A stretch of 64,000 bases of DNA from Enterococcus crotali (GTDB lineage: Bacteria > Bacillota > Bacilli > Lactobacillales > Enterococcaceae), in contig NZ_AYPQ01000006.1 of assembly GCF_000633635.1 (NCBI RefSeq), positions 141,458-205,457 of the forward strand, read 5' to 3'. Of this stretch, positions 28,356 to 37,527 are shown in pieces (within the stretch, counting starts at the first letter, position 1; each line of letters opens with the position of its first letter). The notes below the pieces were generated by a model. That model did no database searches and was not told where the DNA came from. It was given only the letters and a program-made list of their open reading frames with translations. The position numbers were made by a program, and so were the translations under genes.

Positions 28356-29492
28356 ATGGAGGTGTTTATTATTTCCAGAAAAGAAAAAAGACTGCAAACT
28401 TCACAAGAAAAAATGAAATACCAAATTATAATCTACACATTTATTATTACGTTCACTCTTTTTATTATTAGTATCACAGAAAAAATAATTTTTCCATTTC
28501 TAAGTAATTTTCAAAGTAATATAGAAGTCACTCAGAATAAGACTGAACCAGTCTATAACCCTGAATCATTAAATATGAACTCATATGTTCTAGCAACCCC
28601 AAAGAATATCCAGAAATCAAATGACTCTTATTTTTTTCTTCCTAATATATCTACTCTAAAAAACAACACTTCAAGAGATTTAATAGTTTCTGATGCTACT
28701 ATTGAAATAGATAATATTCAGCCAATAAAAGAACCTGACTTAGAAATTAGTTACGGCTTAGATAACAATAAATTAATAATTTTTATTATCAATAATGGTT
28801 TAGGAAACTTAAAAGATTCAGAGTTCGAGTTGTCAGTTACATTAGAAGATATTGACCAAGTCCAGAATAAATTATCATCTAAAGATATTCAAAACTTATT
28901 CTCGACTAAAACAAAAAAAAAGGATTCATTATATTCTGGTGATATTTTAAAATCTTTTGAATTGAACCTTTCAGACGAATTACATAAATTATTTGAAAAA
29001 AACGAAAAATATCATGCTATTTCATTTGGAATAACTGAATTAACATCTAATAAAAAATTTAAAATACATTCTATCTACTATGATCGATCAGCTAAAAGAT
29101 TTTCATTTGGTGGTTTGGGAGCAGGTATTCAAGATAAAACAGCTGTCCTTTTATTAGATATAGATAATGCTGCTAAGAGCTATTCTGTACCAGTAAATAA
29201 AAAGATAGTTGCTAATTCCAGCGAACAAATCAATTTATTTATAGTGCCAAATAAGAGTAGCAAAATCACCTATTCTGTTAAATACTCTACCAGTAATTCA
29301 AAATATACCGAAGCAACTGAAAAAATTAAGTCTACAATAACAGTGCCATTATACAACACAAGTTATTCACCTAATGGGCCTTTTTTTAAGTCATTGATTA
29401 AAAATCAAATAACACGATATCGACACAATACTAATTCTAATTTACAAAAAGAAATAGCTTATGATTACAAAAAAGCTTTAGATAGTCACTAA
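28356..29492 (+). CDS. Unknown membrane-anchored extracytoplasmic protein
   Basis: A protein of about 375 residues I do not recognise. A basic N-terminus (SRKEKRLQTSQEKMKYQ) precedes one membrane helix (about 25-45). The rest, rich in Asn, Lys and Ser, is expected outside the cell. The ATG at 28356 has no Shine-Dalgarno. GGAGGTG lies just after it and would suit an ATT at 28368 or 28371. A perfect extended -10 (TGATATAAT, 28342-28350) would place the transcript start at about the ATG itself. The region is more AT-rich than its neighbours, which hints at transfer. Confidence 0.6.
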   Translation: MEVFIISRKEKRLQTSQEKMKYQIIIYTFIITFTLFIISITEKIIFPFLSNFQSNIEVTQNKTEPVYNPESLNMNSYVLATPKNIQKSNDSYFFLPNISTLKNNTSRDLIVSDATIEIDNIQPIKEPDLEISYGLDNNKLIIFIINNGLGNLKDSEFELSVTLEDIDQVQNKLSSKDIQNLFSTKTKKKDSLYSGDILKSFELNLSDELHKLFEKNEKYHAISFGITELTSNKKFKIHSIYYDRSAKRFSFGGLGAGIQDKTAVLLLDIDNAAKSYSVPVNKKIVANSSEQINLFIVPNKSSKITYSVKYSTSNSKYTEATEKIKSTITVPLYNTSYSPNGPFFKSLIKNQITRYRHNTNSNLQKEIAYDYKKALDSH

Positions 29493-29677
29493 TCATACGC
29501 CTTAAGTTGATCTAAGATAGAGTAAAAGAATCCGCAGCTTATATTTAGAGGAACGGTATGAAAGTGAACTGCACTTCGTTGTTCCTTATGAGTAGAAAGT
29601 ATGAATGTTACTTGATACTAAAACAAATAACGCCTATTTTCATAAAAATATTCCTAGTCCGATACATGATATTTATT

Positions 29678-30928
29678 CTATTTTTGATTCACTGTTTTCT
29701 TTGGGATCAATAGATTCGATCCTTTTTTGACTAAAAATAAAATCGTAGCTACCGCTAAAATGATTGGGCTTAAATTTAGCGGGAAAAACAACATCATAAA
29801 TACGCCAACTGGAAATGGTGCCTTGATGATTGCTATAGCAATGCTAGTACTCACGATGGCAACAATCAATAGGCGGTCCGTTTGTGGAAATAACTGTGAT
29901 ACTGCAAAACCTTGAATGATCGCAGAAAATACGATCGGAAAGATATCTCCACCGATCCATCCTGTATTCAAACATACTTGCAAAAATACTAATTTGATCA
30001 AGGCAATCATCGTCAGCACCAAAAACGAAGCCTGACTTCCTACAAATGGCGCAAGTGAAAGAGATAGTTGTCCTGAAAAAAGTAAATTTGGTAGAAAAAC
30101 ACCTATCAAAAAAATTGCTATAGAACCTATCAATGCTTTACGAATAGGAAACTCTTGCCAAAAATCCAGGTGTTTCTTCAAAAAGTTAGTAATGAGACGA
30201 TAACAATTTCCAAACAATAGGCCAAATAGAACCAACGGTATTCCTAGCCACAAATCATTTACAGCCCAATTAGATTCACCCATTTTAGAAACAAAAGATG
30301 GTTGTCCTGTCATTTTCATCAAGAGAAAAAAAGTAATCAAACCATTCACAATAAATAACAGATAGAAAACCTTTTTTTTCGATTTCTGACGTTCTCCTAC
30401 AGCTCTGTTTTCATCGTAGGTCAATAAATATTTTTTAGGATTTAACAAACGTACTATTTTTTCTTGTATGGATAAGTCTTTTACCTCGCTATAGTTAAAG
30501 TAATAATAACGTAGCTTATCTGCTTGCCAGACTGAAAAATAAATAATTGCACTTAACAATCCTGCTTCTGGACCAACACCTGCGCCAAAAATCAATACAA
30601 TAAGAGCAATCAATAAACTACGGAACACACTGCTATAATTTAAGGTCTTGGTCAGTTTTAACTCTGTTACTGAATCATGAACAGTGTGTGGTAAATTCCC
30701 CCATTTTGTTCGAAAAACTCCTAATAGTAAACCACCCATTAAAGTAATTCCAAAAATATATAACACACGAAAACGATGATCAGGTGAAACTAAATCCCAA
30801 AGTAATTCGGAGCCTATGCCTTCCAATCTTAAAAAAATAAAAGACATGACACCAATAATACTACTTAGTACAATCCCATAAATCAATAAACCAATCTCTT
30901 TTGCATTCAATTTTATAGATCCTTTCAA
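29678..30928 (-). CDS. ClC-type voltage-gated chloride channel family protein
   Basis: A polytopic membrane protein of up to 416 residues with about ten hydrophobic spans. The ClC selectivity motifs are visible in altered form: GAGVGPEAGLL (compare GxGxPE/GREGP) and GWIGGDIFPIVFSA (compare GxFxP). Family members are chloride channels or chloride/proton or fluoride antiporters. TTG at 30928 opens the frame, but AAAGGA stands nine bases before a second TTG at 30910, giving a 410-residue product that begins NAKEIGLLIYG. I favour the latter start. Confidence 0.82.
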   Translation of the reverse strand: MKGSIKLNAKEIGLLIYGIVLSSIIGVMSFIFLRLEGIGSELLWDLVSPDHRFRVLYIFGITLMGGLLLGVFRTKWGNLPHTVHDSVTELKLTKTLNYSSVFRSLLIALIVLIFGAGVGPEAGLLSAIIYFSVWQADKLRYYYFNYSEVKDLSIQEKIVRLLNPKKYLLTYDENRAVGERQKSKKKVFYLLFIVNGLITFFLLMKMTGQPSFVSKMGESNWAVNDLWLGIPLVLFGLLFGNCYRLITNFLKKHLDFWQEFPIRKALIGSIAIFLIGVFLPNLLFSGQLSLSLAPFVGSQASFLVLTMIALIKLVFLQVCLNTGWIGGDIFPIVFSAIIQGFAVSQLFPQTDRLLIVAIVSTSIAIAIIKAPFPVGVFMMLFFPLNLSPIILAVATILFLVKKGSNLLIPKKTVNQK

Positions 30929-31129
30929 TATAGAAAATTTAACTAATGATCCACTTGTTTTCTTATAACTTTATCACAAATCTAAATAACTGAATACAAA
31001 AACGATACTCGTTGATCAGAATCAGAAATTCAGCAAAGAAGACCAAAATTTGAAGTATGTATGTTAAACTATTCTAAAGTCTTATTTACAAGAACCAATG
31101 AATAATGCTATTTTAAGGAGGTCCTCAAG

Positions 31130-31888
31130 ATGAAATGTATTTCATGGAATGTCAACGGCCTGCGTGCTGTTGTGAAGAAGAATTTTATGGAAGTATTTAA
31201 TGAATTAGATGCAGATTTTTTCTGCCTACAAGAAACAAAATTACAAGAAGGGCAAATTGATTTGGAGTTGCCTGGTTATCACCAATACTGGAATTATGCT
31301 GAGAAAAAAGGCTACTCTGGGACTGCGATTTTTGCCAAAGAGGAAGCAATAAGCGTTCGTTATGGCATGGATCTCGAAGAACATGATCAAGAAGGTCGCC
31401 TGATCACACTGGAATACCCTAATTTTTTTATGATTACCTGTTATACACCTAATTCACAAAATGAGCTGAAACGCTTAGACTACCGCATGACTTGGGAAGA
31501 TGCATTTCGTGCGTATTTAAATGAATTGAGTAAAGAAAAACCAGTGATTCTTTGTGGAGATTTAAATGTTGCCCATCAAAATATCGATTTAAAAAACTGG
31601 AAAACCAATCAAAAAAATGCTGGGTTTACACCAGAAGAACGCGAGAAGTTCACAGAGTTATTAGATAGTGGCTTTATCGATACTTACCGTTATTTCTATC
31701 CTGACCAAGAAGGCGTTTATTCTTGGTGGAGCTATCGTTTCAATGCTCGGAAAAATAATGCTGGATGGAGAATCGATTACTTTGTCGTTTCTGATGTCTT
31801 GAAAGATGCGTTGACGAGTGCAAAGATCCACACCGAAATTACAGGTAGCGATCATTGTCCAGTTGAAGTTGATTTGACAATCGCCTAA
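31130..31888 (+). CDS. Exodeoxyribonuclease III
   Basis: A 252-residue Mg-dependent exo/AP endonuclease (ExoA/Xth type), which cuts the DNA backbone at abasic sites in base-excision repair. The active-site motifs WNVNGLRA, LQETKLQ, CGDLNVAH, GWRIDYF and the final GSDHCPVE are all present. AAGGAGGT is well placed before the ATG. It is followed by an exonuclease gene in the same direction. Confidence 0.95.
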   Translation: MKCISWNVNGLRAVVKKNFMEVFNELDADFFCLQETKLQEGQIDLELPGYHQYWNYAEKKGYSGTAIFAKEEAISVRYGMDLEEHDQEGRLITLEYPNFFMITCYTPNSQNELKRLDYRMTWEDAFRAYLNELSKEKPVILCGDLNVAHQNIDLKNWKTNQKNAGFTPEEREKFTELLDSGFIDTYRYFYPDQEGVYSWWSYRFNARKNNAGWRIDYFVVSDVLKDALTSAKIHTEITGSDHCPVEVDLTIA

Positions 31889-32014
31889 CGAGAGTTTCCT
31901 TCTCTCGTTTTTTATTTAGTTTCTTTTAATATTTTCCGATTAGACTTACTATACGTCACTCATTTTGTTATACTACATGTATGAATTAATTTTGAACTGA
32001 AAGGGATAATGAAC

Positions 32015-32548
32015 ATGAATTTTTATTCCATAGACTTTGAAACAGCTAGTTACGCTAAACATAGCGCTTGTTCTGTCGCGCTAGTAAAAGTAGAAAATAA
32101 TAAAATCGTTGATGAATACTATTCTTTAATTAAACCCGAAACAGATTTTTTCTGGAAAAATATTCAAATCCATGGGATCAAACCAGAGGATGTAGCCGAT
32201 GCCCCTAAATTTCCTGATGTTTGGAAGCAAATACAAGCGTGTTTTAAACCAAATAGTTTAGTGGTTGCTCATAATGCCCCTTTTGATTGTGGTGTTTTAG
32301 CTGGCTGTTTGGATTATTATGGTATCAATCAACCAAATTATCTTTCCTTATGTACGGTGAAAACTAGCCGGAAGCTATTCCCAGAACTACCAAATCACAA
32401 ATTAAATACAATTTGTGATAATCTAAATATCCAGTTAAACAATCACCATGACGCTCTAGAAGATAGTCGCGCTTGTGCTGAAATTCTTTTGTACCAAGAG
32501 AAACATTTTGGTGTTGAGCCTTTGAAAAAACTTGTCACGATAAAATAG
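32015..32548 (+). CDS. DEDDh 3'-5' exonuclease (DnaQ-like)
   Basis: A 177-residue exonuclease domain protein. ExoI: SIDFETASY (Asp and Glu). ExoII: VVAHNAPFDCGVL. ExoIII: HHDALEDSRACAE (His and Asp). It resembles the epsilon-type proofreading domain without further domains, so it may act in repair rather than in the replicase. The ATG at 32015 is preferred to that at 32009 because AAAGGG is then eight bases away rather than two or three. Confidence 0.88.
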   Translation: MNFYSIDFETASYAKHSACSVALVKVENNKIVDEYYSLIKPETDFFWKNIQIHGIKPEDVADAPKFPDVWKQIQACFKPNSLVVAHNAPFDCGVLAGCLDYYGINQPNYLSLCTVKTSRKLFPELPNHKLNTICDNLNIQLNNHHDALEDSRACAEILLYQEKHFGVEPLKKLVTIK

Positions 32549-32635
32549 TTATGATATTATTTATACTCTCTATCTACAGTTAATCATCATTGTAGATAGT
32601 TTTTTGTAGACTTATTAGTAAGAAAGGATTTATCA

Positions 32636-33397
32636 ATGAAAAAAGCGATATATCTATTAGTGGGAGCATTGATTCCTATCATTTTATTTTCGATGTACTA
32701 TTTTTTTTCGCCAAAGTCGCCGGAAGTAAACGAAACAAAAACTGAAGAAACACTATCTTCATCTAGCCTATCAAAAAAAGTCGATAAATTAACTTACTCT
32801 CCTATGGGTGATAGCATAAGTGCTGGCCTGATTGTCAAAAATGAAGAGCAAAGATTTACCAATATATTGGCAAATCTAATTGAAGAATCTTATGATGTAC
32901 AAGTTGAGCAAAAAGGAGTATTTAATCCTGGGGCACGAGCTAGTGATCTTGGGATTTCAAGCATTGAAGATATCAAAGAGCAAAAACCAAACATTGTTAC
33001 GATAGAATACGGAACGAATGATCTTTTAGATTATAAAAATGAGAATAGTTTAAAACAATTTGAAGTAAACTTATCCTATATCATATCGGAACTTCAAGAA
33101 CAAAATATTCTTATCGTTTTAGTAACTACATGGAACAGAGATCAAAATATATCACAACTTTACGACGATATTATCTTTAAAGTTGCTTCTAAATATGATA
33201 TTCCTGTAGCAAATATTCGTAGCTTATGGACCAATACAAAAGATACTATCGAGCCTAAAAGTGCTGATAATTTTTTAAAAAATAAAAACATAAAAGATGA
33301 TATGCATCCAAATGAAAAAGGTCATGAAGAGATTGCTCGGCGGATTTTCCAATCCATTGAACCTAGATTATCAAATTATATTGATTTGCTTAAATGA
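32636..33397 (+). CDS. SGNH/GDSL-family esterase with N-terminal membrane anchor
   Basis: A 253-residue extracytoplasmic hydrolase. A membrane or signal segment (about 4-26) leads into the SGNH fold: block I MGDSISAG (Ser about 61), block III YGTNDL, block V DDMHPNEKGHEE (Asp and His). Such enzymes remove acyl groups from cell-wall polymers or lipids; the target here is unknown. It is convergent with an acyltransferase gene and shares a terminator with it. Confidence 0.85.
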   Translation: MKKAIYLLVGALIPIILFSMYYFFSPKSPEVNETKTEETLSSSSLSKKVDKLTYSPMGDSISAGLIVKNEEQRFTNILANLIEESYDVQVEQKGVFNPGARASDLGISSIEDIKEQKPNIVTIEYGTNDLLDYKNENSLKQFEVNLSYIISELQEQNILIVLVTTWNRDQNISQLYDDIIFKVASKYDIPVANIRSLWTNTKDTIEPKSADNFLKNKNIKDDMHPNEKGHEEIARRIFQSIEPRLSNYIDLLK

Positions 33398-33437
33398 TCT
33401 CTTATTTTTCATTTATATAAACAGTTGTTGAAATAAG

Positions 33438-33480
33438 AAGACCATAAGAAACCTGATTAACAGATTTCTTATGGTCTTTT
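33438..33480. terminator. Bidirectional terminator
   Basis: A 14-bp stem (AAGACCATAAGAAA at 33438-33451 with its complement at 33465-33478) followed by T on the + strand, between the convergent SGNH and acyltransferase genes. Confidence 0.85.
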
Positions 33481-33527
33481 AAAATATCAGTAGCTAACTT
33501 TACATTTTTTCGATTCAAGTATATTAC

Positions 33528-34552
33528 TTACGTTCCAATACGCATCAAAATAAATAATTTCTGCCGCAAAATATCGATTATTGAGCACACAATATAAACA
33601 GTGATAATAATTAGAGCAGACACCAGAACTAACTTTATACCATAATACGAAACTTTAAATGCTGTCAAAACTTTCCATAGATAATAACGAATATAGTTAT
33701 TGTCATGAATCAGATAAACACCTAACGTTGCAGATCCTAATAAATTCACCACAGGTATCTCGCCAACATCCCAATTTTTAAATCCACAGAAAAGCAAGAT
33801 TGCCAAAAGAAGATAAAGAGGACTTTGAATGCCCACTAGCAAACTTTTTGAAAGTACGTTCTCACTTTGATTATTGTGAACAGCGAGTAAAACGATTAAA
33901 AAAATAATGATTGCAAAAACAACAGCACTTTTTATAAAATAACTTTTGCTGCTCTTAGCAAATGATTCGGGATACATCTTTATATAAGCAGCAATAAGAT
34001 AAATAAACAAAAACCACATACCACTTTCAGCCCCACCATAATTCATGATCAACAATGATATAACTGGCTTAATTGATAAATACATCAAAAGAAATATTAA
34101 AAGAAATACATGTTGCTTTTTCTTCATATTTACAACTAAAATATTTAAAAACGGTGATAAACAGTACAGTAGCACATAAGACTAATGAACCAATATTGTT
34201 CAAATGTTATAGGAAAACTAACAGCAATAAGATTTTTAACGTTTAAAATAGAGGGATCTTTTCCAAAAAATGCAAATATTAAAAAAATACATATTGAGTA
34301 AAAAAATACTTGCAACCATAGATTTAGTAATTTTTTTGGTTTAAATGCTTTATTGACTAAAAAGTATCCACTAATCAATAAAAAACAGTTTACTCCAAAT
34401 TTTCCCGCCGATCCGACAATATCGAGAAAAATTGGTTTTATACTTAAATTCTCTCCAAAATTCCATTCTGAATGAACAACATAATGATGCATTACAATTA
34501 CAAATGCGCTCAATATCCGAAAAAACTCAAAATTTGACTTTCTAACTTTCAT
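33528..34552 (-). pseudogene. Acyltransferase-3 family membrane protein, one frame break
   Basis: Two frames (34552-34145 and 34175-33528) read as a 341-residue polytopic O-acyltransferase of the OafA/WecH type. The N-terminus NFEFFRILSAFVIVMHHY has the catalytic-type histidine pair region, and about ten hydrophobic spans follow. The break is near 34174; one extra A on the + strand joins YWFISLM to LLYCLSPFLNI. It would acylate a surface polysaccharide or other wall component. The adjacent SGNH gene recalls the two halves of OatA-type enzymes. True decay and sequence error are both possible; I lean to error. Confidence 0.78.
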
Positions 34553-34708
34553 GTATCATACACCATAATCCCCTTAATTTTTCAAATTTAAATCTCCTTT
34601 AATCTATTATACTAGATTTCATAAGCATTTAAAGTACTTTAGCACAAAATAATTATCTGCTTGTCTTCTTGTATAAAACACTTAAAGCTCAAAATAACTA
34701 AAAAAGAA

Positions 34709-34876
34709 TGTGGGACAAAACTAAAAATCAGTTTTGGTGTGCACTCTAAAACCGAATAAACAGCGAGAAAAAAGCAGCTCCTTCGGAAATAAGCTGGAAT
34801 TCACAAAAATTTGAAGAGCAATTTTCGTAAATTCCAGCTTATTTCTCGGAGCTAAACACTTTTGTCTTGGCCTCTT
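34709..34876. repeat. Two-hairpin palindromic intergenic repeat, copy 2
   Basis: The same plan as 12303-12485: TGGGACAAAACTAAAAATCAG at the left, a long hairpin with GGAATTCAC and GTAAATTCC arms in the middle, and a decayed right end (TTGTCTTGG). About 168 bp. It stands directly after ahpF and may also end its transcript. Confidence 0.72.
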
Positions 34877-34880
34877 TAAA

Positions 34881-36569
34881 CTATTTTTCTAAAATCTCAA
34901 CAATCTCATCCATGTTTTTAGAACCAAAAACAATATCCTTATCATCAATGATCATCGCAGGGACACTCATGATTTTCTTTTCTGTTTTTAATTCTGGGAA
35001 AACACCGATATCGATCATTTCTGCTTCAACATTATGATTGATCGAAGCAATTCGCTGACACGCTGCCACAACATCAGGGCAATAATGACAAGTCAATGAA
35101 ACAAAAATCTGAACTTTCTTTTTAGGCAGTTCCTTGATTTTGTCAACGACAGGCTCTTCTATTGGCTGTCCTGCACTTCCTACATTATACACAGCTAAAA
35201 CGATCGAGTTGACTTCGTGTCCGCTTGGAATACCACTAAATTTGATTCCTGTGTATTCACCTTGGTCATTTAAAACAACTACACTAGGTAATTTATCGAT
35301 GCCATATTTCGCTTCTAGGTCAGCATCTGTACCTTTTTGAACAGTTTCCAGCAAGATTTTATCGCTTAATGAGGCAAATTCGGTTAAGAAAGAATTCAAT
35401 TCAAGTGATTTCTCTTCGCTACTGTCCATGACTTGTAATAAGGTTACATTCTTCGTTAATTTACCGAAAATACCACCTAGCTGCTCTCTCATTGCATCAG
35501 GGAACCATGTGTTATTACCACTCGTTGCTTTAGTAGGTTTCTTCTCTGCTTTTGGTTGTGTTTCTTTATTTTCAGCATGTTGCTTGGCTAAACGTTTTTC
35601 CATACGTTCATTGACGATCGGCAAGCCAGCTTTTGTTTTTTCTTCTGTGATGTACTTTTGTGCATTGGTTGCAGCGATTGCGCCATCTGAAACCGCGGTA
35701 ACGATTTGACGTAATTCTTTGATCCGTAAATCTCCGGCTGCATAGACACCAGGAACATTGGTTTCCATATTTTCATTTGTCGGTACATAGCCACGATCTA
35801 ATTCAACTTTACCTTCAAAAATCTCAGTACTTGGTTTATTTCCTGCAAAAACAAACATCCCAAAAGTACTGTCAGCTGGTGCTTCATAAGTCGTCTCTTC
35901 GCCTGTTTCATTATTAACAAAAACAGCTCTACGAACAAAGTCATCGCCAGTGATTTCTTTGACTTCGGTATTGTAGACGATCTTGATATCAGGATGTTGT
36001 TTGGCTGCTTCTGCTGTTAATTTCGCACAAGTAAAATCAGGTTCACGAATGATCATTGTCACTGATTTACCATAACGAGTTAAATAAACCGCTTCTTCGG
36101 CAGCCGCATATCCGCCACCCAGTACGAAAATATCTAATCCTTGGAAGAATTCACCATCACATGTTGAACAATAAGCAATTCCACGTCCTGTAAATTCAAC
36201 TTCACCTGGGAAGCCGATTTTACGTGCTGATGCACCTGTTGCGATGATCACAGCATAAGCTTGATAGGTTTTTGTAGCAGATTTAACTGTTTTAACGGTT
36301 TGGCTTAAATCAACATCGATGATTTCATCTGTTGTAAAATCAACACCAAAATCCAATGCTTGTAAACGCATATCTTCCATCAATTCAGGCCCAGTTGTTG
36401 CACGAATCGCCGGATAGTTCACGATTTCAGATGTTGTCGTTACTTGTCCGCCGATCTTGTCTTTTTCGATGATCAATGTATCTAACATCGCACGACCCGC
36501 ATAAATCCCTGCTGATAAAGCAGCTGATCCGCCGCCGATTACGATCAAATCATAAATTTCTTGACTCAT
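34881..36569 (-). CDS. ahpF: Alkyl hydroperoxide reductase AhpF-like, thioredoxin reductase with C-terminal thioredoxin-fold extension
   Basis: A 562-residue flavoprotein. Residues 1-310 form a thioredoxin-reductase core with FAD site IGGGSAALSAGIYAGRA, redox pair CSTCDG (134 and 137) and NAD(P)H site FVLGGGYAAAEEAV. A linker (about 320-350) leads to two thioredoxin-like domains, the last with CHYC. In E. coli AhpF the extra domains are N-terminal; here they are C-terminal, as in the enterococcal form I recall. It reduces AhpC, encoded just upstream, to detoxify peroxides. Confidence 0.92.
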   Translation of the reverse strand: MSQEIYDLIVIGGGSAALSAGIYAGRAMLDTLIIEKDKIGGQVTTTSEIVNYPAIRATTGPELMEDMRLQALDFGVDFTTDEIIDVDLSQTVKTVKSATKTYQAYAVIIATGASARKIGFPGEVEFTGRGIAYCSTCDGEFFQGLDIFVLGGGYAAAEEAVYLTRYGKSVTMIIREPDFTCAKLTAEAAKQHPDIKIVYNTEVKEITGDDFVRRAVFVNNETGEETTYEAPADSTFGMFVFAGNKPSTEIFEGKVELDRGYVPTNENMETNVPGVYAAGDLRIKELRQIVTAVSDGAIAATNAQKYITEEKTKAGLPIVNERMEKRLAKQHAENKETQPKAEKKPTKATSGNNTWFPDAMREQLGGIFGKLTKNVTLLQVMDSSEEKSLELNSFLTEFASLSDKILLETVQKGTDADLEAKYGIDKLPSVVVLNDQGEYTGIKFSGIPSGHEVNSIVLAVYNVGSAGQPIEEPVVDKIKELPKKKVQIFVSLTCHYCPDVVAACQRIASINHNVEAEMIDIGVFPELKTEKKIMSVPAMIIDDKDIVFGSKNMDEIVEILEK

Positions 36570-36620
36570 GTATGTTCTCCTTTTTGTCTATCTCGTTATT
36601 TTGCTCTATAAATTTTAAGA

Positions 36621-36644
36621 AAGACTTCCTAGAAAGGAAGTCTT
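36621..36644. terminator. Intercistronic hairpin between ahpC and ahpF
   Basis: AAGACTTCCT pairs with AGGAAGTCTT around a four-base loop. The T-run that follows on the minus strand is weak, so it may lower but not abolish readthrough, or protect ahpC mRNA. Confidence 0.6.
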
Positions 36645-36664
36645 AAGGTTGTCTATTTAAACGT

Positions 36665-37228
36665 TTAGATCTTACCAACTAAGTCTAAACTTGGTGCAAT
36701 CGTTTCTTCACCTGGTTTCCAGTTTGCTGGACAAACTTTATCGCCATGTTTTGCTACAAATTGAGACGCTTCTAATTTTCGAACTAATTCATCAGCATTA
36801 CGGCCAATTCCCATATCATTGATTTCGTATGATTTGATTTCGCCTTCTGGGCTAACGATAAATGTTCCACGGTATGCTTGACCTAAATCTTCGTTTAAAA
36901 CACCGAAGAAACGAGCAATTTTACCATTTGGATCAGCTAGCATTGGGTACTTGATTTTACCGATCGTATCCGTCGCGTCCGCCCAAGCTTTATGAACAAA
37001 GTGGCTATCTTCAGATACAGAGTAAACTTCACAATTCAACTCTTTTAAATGATCATAGTGATCTTGCATGTCGCCAAGTTCTGTTGGACAAACAAATGAA
37101 AAGTCAGCTGGATAGAAGAAGAAAATACTCCATTTACCTAATACGTCTGCTGTTGATACTTTGATAAAGTCTCCATCTTGATATGCGTCACATTCAAAGT
37201 CTAATAGTTTTGTGTTGATTAAATTCAT
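36665..37228 (-). CDS. ahpC: Alkyl hydroperoxide reductase subunit C (peroxiredoxin)
   Basis: A 187-residue typical 2-Cys peroxiredoxin. Peroxidatic Cys47 is in FSFVCPTEL and the resolving cysteine in KVCPANWKPG near the C-terminus. It reduces hydrogen peroxide and organic peroxides using AhpF. The ATG at 37228 is preferred over 37234 because the AGGAGG is then nine rather than three bases away. It is the first gene of ahpC-ahpF, under a promoter with two PerR-like boxes. Confidence 0.95.
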   Translation of the reverse strand: MNLINTKLLDFECDAYQDGDFIKVSTADVLGKWSIFFFYPADFSFVCPTELGDMQDHYDHLKELNCEVYSVSEDSHFVHKAWADATDTIGKIKYPMLADPNGKIARFFGVLNEDLGQAYRGTFIVSPEGEIKSYEINDMGIGRNADELVRKLEASQFVAKHGDKVCPANWKPGEETIAPSLDLVGKI

Positions 37229-37290
37229 ATACATATTCCTCCTAAAATTTAAAAGTTAGCTGCAAAGCCACTCGATTTTTCTACACTCTT

Positions 37291-37333
37291 AGCGTATCAA
37301 TTTAAAATTATTATGTCAATAGAATTATTATAG
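37291..37333 (-). promoter_or_regulatory. ahpC promoter with two PerR-like boxes
   Basis: On the minus strand TTGACA (37319-37314) and TACGCT (37296-37291) are 17 bp apart. TTAAAATTATTATGT (37302-37316) and ATAGAATTATTATAG (37319-37333) each match 12 of 15 positions of the PerR consensus TTATAATTATTATAA on the + strand. One lies between the hexamers and one just upstream, placements suited to repression. Confidence 0.6.
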
Positions 37334-37527
37334 TTTAGTTATTTTATTTTTGCCATTTTCGTCTTTTCTTTGAGAAAATAGCTCTTTCATTCTCAATAAC
37401 AGTAAATATTTTCAATTAATGACCCTTTAACTAAAATTACACTGTGTAATAAATATAATGAGAAATAAGCAAGTTCTCATTTTATTTGATATACTTAATA
37501 AAAATTATTTAGGGAGGTAAAATTAAA

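Noticed and set aside
29558-29713. 51-codon frame with AGAGGA before its ATG
   Set aside because: It overlaps a hairpin (AGGAAC/GTTCCT) and the end of the ClC gene, and its composition looks random.
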